From Raineya sp. (GTDB taxonomy: Bacteria; Bacteroidota; Bacteroidia; Cytophagales; Thermonemataceae), in assembly GCA_025454915.1 (NCBI GenBank), contig JALONN010000001.1, positions 372,001 through 436,000 on the forward strand: DNA of 64,000 bases. Direction: 5' to 3'. The translations under genes were made by a program, and so were the position numbers. Below the pieces are notes generated by a model that was not told where the DNA came from, did no database searches, and saw only the letters and a program-made list of their open reading frames with translations. This document shows, piece by piece, positions 59,816-64,000 of this stretch; position 1 is the stretch's first letter, and the number at the start of each line of letters is the position of its first letter.

Positions 59816-60792
59816 TCTTTTTTGCTTAAAGTCCAAACATCGTTACTATAAATAAACTCAGTATGTTCTGGTGTACCTCCGTATTTGCCACCTGTCATAT
59901 AAATTTTGTTTTTATAAACAGTAGCAGCAATACCTCCACGGGGGCTCCAAGGAGCATTTTCACCTTTCCATGTTTTACCATCAGAACTGACAAGTACCTC
60001 ACTTGAAAACTGTCCGTTTCTGTTGCAACCCAAAAGCCAAATCTTACTATCAAATACAAGAGCTGTATAACCAAATATTTTTTCGCCTTTTACAATTTCA
60101 TCTGTTTCTTTTTGCCAATTGAGAACATCCGTAGAGCTCCAAACATCATTATCCAACAAATATAATTTTCCATTCAAAAACACAATTTGGCTGTTACTTC
60201 GTTTTCCAAAAGATAGATTATCTTTTTGTTTAGTCCATTCGATACCATCTTCTGAACTCCAAATATCTGCATATTGAGTATTTTTATCTTCCCCTCCAAT
60301 AAGCCAAAGCTTATTGTTAAATACAAATGGGTGATAGAAAAAGCGTTTGGGCAGATTGCTATTTGTAGAAATCGTTTCCCAGTTTTTGAAATTAGTTGTT
60401 TTGTAAATCACGGGTTTAAACGTAAAATTCTCAATATTTCCATTAAAATAGCCCAATCCATATACTGCGTCTTTAAAATACACATAATCTAAAAATGCTA
60501 AATTATTAATTGAGTTAGAAAGAGGAGATTTTTGCCATTCTTTTCCATTTACAGAAAACCAGTTTCCCTGTGGATGAAAAACCCAAAGAGTATCACGAAT
60601 ACTAAACATCTGAAAATTATAGCTTTTTCTCCAGACTGCACTATCCAATACTTTTGTCCATCTATATGAGTCTTTTGAAAGAGAAACAGAATTTTCAAGT
60701 CTTTCGGTCTTTTTGGTTTGAGATGGAGAAGTGTTATTCTTACAATTTGTCAAAAATAATACAGTACATACGAAAACAATCAAAACTTTCAT
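59812..60792 (-). CDS. Kelch-like (galactose-oxidase-type) repeat lipoprotein
   Basis: About 326 residues from the internal ATG at 60792 (an ATG at 60837 adds 15 non-signal residues). Lipobox LTNC gives a lipidated Cys near residue 17. Five to six repeats of about 45 residues with KLWLIGG / SEDGIEWTKQ, KLYLLDNDVWSSTDVLNWQK and KIWLLGCNRNG motifs form a beta-propeller of the kelch type. A surface or periplasmic binding protein; no enzymatic site is visible. Monocistronic, convergent with the ligase-like gene. Confidence 0.8.
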   Translation of the reverse strand: MKVLIVFVCTVLFLTNCKNNTSPSQTKKTERLENSVSLSKDSYRWTKVLDSAVWRKSYNFQMFSIRDTLWVFHPQGNWFSVNGKEWQKSPLSNSINNLAFLDYVYFKDAVYGLGYFNGNIENFTFKPVIYKTTNFKNWETISTNSNLPKRFFYHPFVFNNKLWLIGGEDKNTQYADIWSSEDGIEWTKQKDNLSFGKRSNSQIVFLNGKLYLLDNDVWSSTDVLNWQKETDEIVKGEKIFGYTALVFDSKIWLLGCNRNGQFSSEVLVSSDGKTWKGENAPWSPRGGIAATVYKNKIYMTGGKYGGTPEHTEFIYSNDVWTLSKKD

Positions 60793-60823
60793 ATTCGTAA
60801 AATTTTGATGAACAGGCGAATAT

Positions 60824-60857
60824 AATAAAAAAAGCATTAAGAAAGCCTTAATGCTTG
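60824..60857 (-). terminator. Terminator of hisC
   Basis: AAGCATTAA (60832-60840) pairs with TTAATGCTT at 60848-60856, followed on the minus strand by a T-run. The arms overlap the hisC 3' end. Confidence 0.7.
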
Positions 60858-61888
60858 GAGTATTTTTGTAGTGTTTGAATCAATGTTTCATTTTCCTGAT
60901 GAGTGCCTACACTGATACGTAAACAGCCTTCAATCACTTTTACTCTGTTACGAACGATGATTTTTTCAGAAAGTAGATAATCAAATATTTTCTGAGCCTC
61001 ATGCATTTTTACAAGTAAAAAATTGGCATCTGAAGGATATACTTTTTCTACAAATGGAAGATTATTTAGCTTATTCTCAAGATATTCTCTCTGAACGATA
61101 ATTTCTTTTACCATTTCATTTTTTTGAACCTCTTTTTGCAAACTTTCCTGCACAAGTTCCTGTGTAGTTTGACTTACATTGTAAGGTGGTTTAATTTTAT
61201 TAAGAACAGCTATCAGGTCTTTGTGAGCAAATGCCATCCCTAAACGCAAAGCAGCAAGCCCCCAAGCCTTTGAGAAGGTTTGAATAATCACCAGACGTGG
61301 ATATTTTTCCAGATGTTTTATCCATGAAGCATCAGCACAGAAATCAATATAAGCTTCATCAAGCAAGGTAATACCCTGAAAATTATCTAAAATGTACTCA
61401 ATATCTTCTTTTTTAAGCAAATTCCCACTTGGATTGTTAGGCGAACACAAAAATATAATTTTGGTATTTGAATTGATAGTTTGTTTTAATTTTTCTAAAT
61501 CTATCTGAAAATCGGCATCTAAAGGTACTTTCTGAATTTGTACAGCATTGATATTAGCACTCACTTCGTACATACCATATGTAGGAGGCATGATGATGAT
61601 ATTATCCTTGTGAGGTTCGCAGAATGCTCTTATCAATAAATCAATGGCTTCATCACTACCATTGCCTAAAAAGATATTATCTATTTCTACATTTTTGATG
61701 AGAGATAACTGATACTTAATATGTTTTTGATGTGGGTCGGGATAACGATTATAAGGTTTAGAGGTAACAGAACCCAAAGGATTCTCATTGGCATCTAAAA
61801 AAATGCCTTCAGAGCCACTGTATTCATCTCTGGCAGAAGAATAGGGTGCAAGCTCAATAATATGAGGGCGAAGTAACTGGTTAAACAT
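60848..61888 (-). CDS. hisC: Histidinol-phosphate aminotransferase
   Basis: 346 residues, class I/II PLP aminotransferase. RYPDPHQKHIKYQLS, NGSDEAIDLLIRAF, a tyrosine in PTYGMYEVSA, SPNNPSGN, LDEAYIDF and the PLP lysine in QTFSKAWGLAALRLGMA are all present. Converts imidazole acetol phosphate to histidinol phosphate. The rest of the his operon is absent, so this is a separated locus, or the enzyme could also act on aromatic amino acids. Confidence 0.93.
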   Translation of the reverse strand: MFNQLLRPHIIELAPYSSARDEYSGSEGIFLDANENPLGSVTSKPYNRYPDPHQKHIKYQLSLIKNVEIDNIFLGNGSDEAIDLLIRAFCEPHKDNIIIMPPTYGMYEVSANINAVQIQKVPLDADFQIDLEKLKQTINSNTKIIFLCSPNNPSGNLLKKEDIEYILDNFQGITLLDEAYIDFCADASWIKHLEKYPRLVIIQTFSKAWGLAALRLGMAFAHKDLIAVLNKIKPPYNVSQTTQELVQESLQKEVQKNEMVKEIIVQREYLENKLNNLPFVEKVYPSDANFLLVKMHEAQKIFDYLLSEKIIVRNRVKVIEGCLRISVGTHQENETLIQTLQKYSKH

Positions 61889-61933
61889 AAAAATTTTGAT
61901 AATGCTATTTTGGGTAATAACAAGCCCAAATAC

Positions 61934-62590
61934 TTAGTTGTTTACAATTGTCCCATCTTGGATACGAATACTTCTGTCAGCCATTTGTGATAAAGTAGGA
62001 CTATGGGTTACAATCACAAAAGTAGTATTAAATTGCTTACGAATATCAAAAAAAAGTTGATGTAATTCTTCTGCATTTTTAGAATCCAGATTTCCACTGG
62101 GTTCATCAGCAAAAACTACTTTAGGCTGATTGATGAGGGCTCTTGCAACAGCAACTCTTTGAGCCTCACCACCTGAAAGTTCAGAGGGTAAATGAGTACC
62201 TCTTCCTTGTAAGCCCAATGTATTCAAAAGTTGTTCAGCTTTTTCATATACTTCTTTAGGCTTGTTACCTCCTAAAAGAGCTGGTAAAGCAATATTCTCT
62301 ACAGCTGTAAATTCGGGTAAGAGATTATGAAATTGAAATACAAACCCTATGTGTGTATTTCTGAATTGAGCTAATTTTTTTTCAGAAAGTCCAAAAATTG
62401 AGGTGTCACAAATATGTACATCCCCCGAATCGGGTCTGTCTAAACTTCCTAAAATATGTAGTAAGGTGCTTTTACCAGCACCTGATGCCCCAATAATCGA
62501 AACAATTTCTCCCTCCTTAATTTCTAAATGCAAATTTTTAAGTACTTGCAAATTGCCATAGTTCTTGCAGATATTGGTAGCTATAATCAT
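61934..62590 (-). CDS. lolD: LolD-type ABC transporter ATP-binding protein
   Basis: 218 residues. Walker A GASGAGKST (about 34-42), Q-loop FVFQFHNLLPEF, signature LSGGEAQRVAVARA, Walker B VVFADEPSGNLD and H-loop VTHS. The NLLPEFTAVEN segment is typical of LolD/MacB-family ATPases that release lipoproteins from the inner membrane. The LolC/E permease is not adjacent. The start overlaps the upstream gene stop by 4 bases, so they are translationally coupled. Confidence 0.88.
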   Translation of the reverse strand: MIIATNICKNYGNLQVLKNLHLEIKEGEIVSIIGASGAGKSTLLHILGSLDRPDSGDVHICDTSIFGLSEKKLAQFRNTHIGFVFQFHNLLPEFTAVENIALPALLGGNKPKEVYEKAEQLLNTLGLQGRGTHLPSELSGGEAQRVAVARALINQPKVVFADEPSGNLDSKNAEELHQLFFDIRKQFNTTFVIVTHSPTLSQMADRSIRIQDGTIVNN

Positions 62591-64000
62591 TTTAGTTTGA
62601 AGAACTTTTCGTCAATTCTAATATAAGCTGTAGGGGCAAAGCCTGTTCTTTTAAAAGCAAGAGCTTTTTCTAAAAGAGCTTTGGCTTTTTCTGGTTTTTC
62701 AGTTTTTCCTTGTGTACTCATCATTTTAATGACTTTCACAAATACAGCAGCATGCGGGCAACTTTGTTTGCCAAGCAGTCTAATTTGCCTTTGAATACTA
62801 CCTAAAAGCTGATTCAGTAAGTCGTTATCTTCCATGATAGCATATTGAATGGCAAGAATAATCTTGACTTCCAAAAGAGCATAAGGATATTTTTTTACAG
62901 AAACCTCATTGAGTAGATTATTAATCCATTTAGAGGCTTCTTCATATTTTTCTGAATAATAACAAGAAAGAGCCCGATAAGTTACATAACTTACATAGTT
63001 TGGTACATCATCCAAGTCTATTTCAAAATCTTGGAAAAGCATATTGTTCTCATTGTATAAGTCTTGCTGAATGCCCAATCGAAGACTTCTTTCAAGTTTT
63101 GTAAATAAGAATCGAGCAGGATAAGTATAAAGCGTATAATTTGACATCAAAGCACTGACAGAATCATTAACTTCATCAAAATAATCTTCGGCTTTTCTGT
63201 ATACCTTGTAACGATTGTAATACTCTAGTTTTAAATATTCAAAAACAATTTTAAGATGATGGTAAATGGTATCCATCTGATACATATCAAAAATTTGTTG
63301 AACCCTTGATAAAATATTTTCAATAGGCTCATCTTCCATCGATTCATTTTCTTCAACAAATAAACGATGAAATATGCCCACACAACTCTGATACACATAT
63401 AATCTGTGTGAATCATAAAGATTTTTTACAGAAATCAGTTCTTTATTGATTAGTGTTAGTTCTAACTTTTCTGTTCCATTACCCGAAAATATATAACTGC
63501 CATATTTCCTAAAATAATCACTTATTAAAGATTCAACCTTATCTACAGAAAGCATATAAGCTATATGCTTATTGTAAAGCTGAGAGTAGGTGAAATATTC
63601 TGGTGTATGAGCATGTAATCTTTTAAGAGATTTATAAACAACGGTCAGTTCATTGGATAAGTCATAATCTAATAGCTCTTTTTCCAATTTTTTGAGTGTG
63701 GCAACAACAATAGTCCTTTTTTTCGTAAAAATAATCTCTGGAATATTTGCTACCTTTTTTAATAAATCAGCTCGAGGATTTTCAACCTGTTCTAAAAGAT
63801 ATTCTTCTATTTTCTGATTAAGACGTGAACGAAGAGTATAATAGGCATTGCTATTGACTCCCAAGTCCTTCATGATTTTAGAATCAGAAAATTTCTCTTG
63901 ATACATCATTTGGAGCAGTAAAGCTGATTTATCTGCACCGCTTTCCATCAAATTGCTATAAAGAATTTCATAGTCTTGCTTAGAGAGCTGTTTGATTATA
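62587..64000 (-). CDS. Helical repeat protein, 5' end outside window
   Basis: At least 454 residues and open to the right edge: the frame upstream of the TTG at 63951 continues without a stop (ILYSNLMESG and before), so the true start is beyond 64000. All-helical, TPR-like: residues such as SDSKIMKDLGVNSNAYYTLRSRLNQKIEEYL near the N-terminus look like a small HTH, then long amphipathic helices follow (YYSEKYEEASKWINNLLNEV, KAKALLEKALAF). No signal or membrane segment. It is coupled to lolD by a 4-base overlap. No family recognised. Confidence 0.75.
   Translation of the reverse strand, partial: IIKQLSKQDYEILYSNLMESGADKSALLLQMMYQEKFSDSKIMKDLGVNSNAYYTLRSRLNQKIEEYLLEQVENPRADLLKKVANIPEIIFTKKRTIVVATLKKLEKELLDYDLSNELTVVYKSLKRLHAHTPEYFTYSQLYNKHIAYMLSVDKVESLISDYFRKYGSYIFSGNGTEKLELTLINKELISVKNLYDSHRLYVYQSCVGIFHRLFVEENESMEDEPIENILSRVQQIFDMYQMDTIYHHLKIVFEYLKLEYYNRYKVYRKAEDYFDEVNDSVSALMSNYTLYTYPARFLFTKLERSLRLGIQQDLYNENNMLFQDFEIDLDDVPNYVSYVTYRALSCYYSEKYEEASKWINNLLNEVSVKKYPYALLEVKIILAIQYAIMEDNDLLNQLLGSIQRQIRLLGKQSCPHAAVFVKVIKMMSTQGKTEKPEKAKALLEKALAFKRTGFAPTAYIRIDEKFFKLK

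Noticed and set aside
1..64000. CRISPR array, prophage, or obvious defence island
   Set aside because: No regularly spaced short repeats, no phage structural genes and no cas, restriction or toxin-antitoxin genes were seen on reading through both strands.

Overview
The window looks like ordinary chromosome from an AT-rich member of the Bacteroidota, most likely a Cytophagales-type organism (the phylum is well supported, the order is inferred). The evidence is a PorP/SprF-family protein of the type IX secretion/gliding system, a secreted M43 protease with a C-terminal sorting domain, a lamin-tail protein with a gliding-type C-terminal domain, menaquinone genes (menA, menC-like), and many promoters of the Bacteroidota type (TTTG, about 19-21 bases, TAnnTTTG). 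Shine-Dalgarno sequences are almost absent, with infC a conspicuous exception. About 52 protein genes are supported. Both end genes run off the window.

Layout. 1-6.2 kb: end of a DUF2911 protein, a Crp/Fnr-type regulator, then a tight run of small stress-type genes (SnoaL-like, YceI-like, two small membrane proteins including a DoxX-like one, a double-VOC dioxygenase-like protein, an exported esterase, DUF1003). The DoxX-VOC-esterase core resembles the Bacillus Mhq quinone-detoxification set. 6.3-8.8 kb: Lrp regulator, an unusual transcribed tRNA-like RNA with its own promoter and terminator, and a subtilase with a large insertion. 8.9-14.7 kb: TPR protein, lipoprotein, GAF histidine kinase, secreted M43 protease. 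14.8-20 kb: ABM protein, ribBA, parvulin-type foldase, purA. 20-27 kb: a glycan or cell-surface operon with two tandem paralogous 566-residue membrane proteins (one carrying a G9 tract), a GT2 glycosyltransferase, a methyltransferase and a GT39-like protein. 27-41.4 kb: housekeeping genes (PcrA/UvrD helicase, PorP/SprF, hemB, accD, menC-like, an LRR protein, a Mla-type ABC ATPase, trxA, infC, menA, gcvP).

41.4-43.9 kb is the accessory pocket. A TIG/propeller lipoprotein lies between two ~165-bp direct repeats, followed by two GC-rich hairpins, an IS5-type transposase remnant broken by a stop codon, and a C-terminal fragment of a REP-associated tyrosine (Y1) transposase. 43.9-64 kb: TPR protein, a giant double-DUF445 protein, saccharopine-dehydrogenase-like protein with a membrane histidine kinase, a lamin-tail surface protein, NlpC/P60 lipoprotein, cdaA, folP, SDR, rpe, O-antigen-ligase-like protein, kelch-like lipoprotein, hisC, a LolD-type ATPase and a helical protein cut by the window end.

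I see no CRISPR array, prophage or complete insertion sequence, and no obvious new multi-gene defence system. The best candidates for something undescribed are the tRNA-like RNA at 6976-7122, the exported Mhq-like module at 2.9-5.1 kb, and the transposase and hairpin debris at 41.5-43.9 kb.
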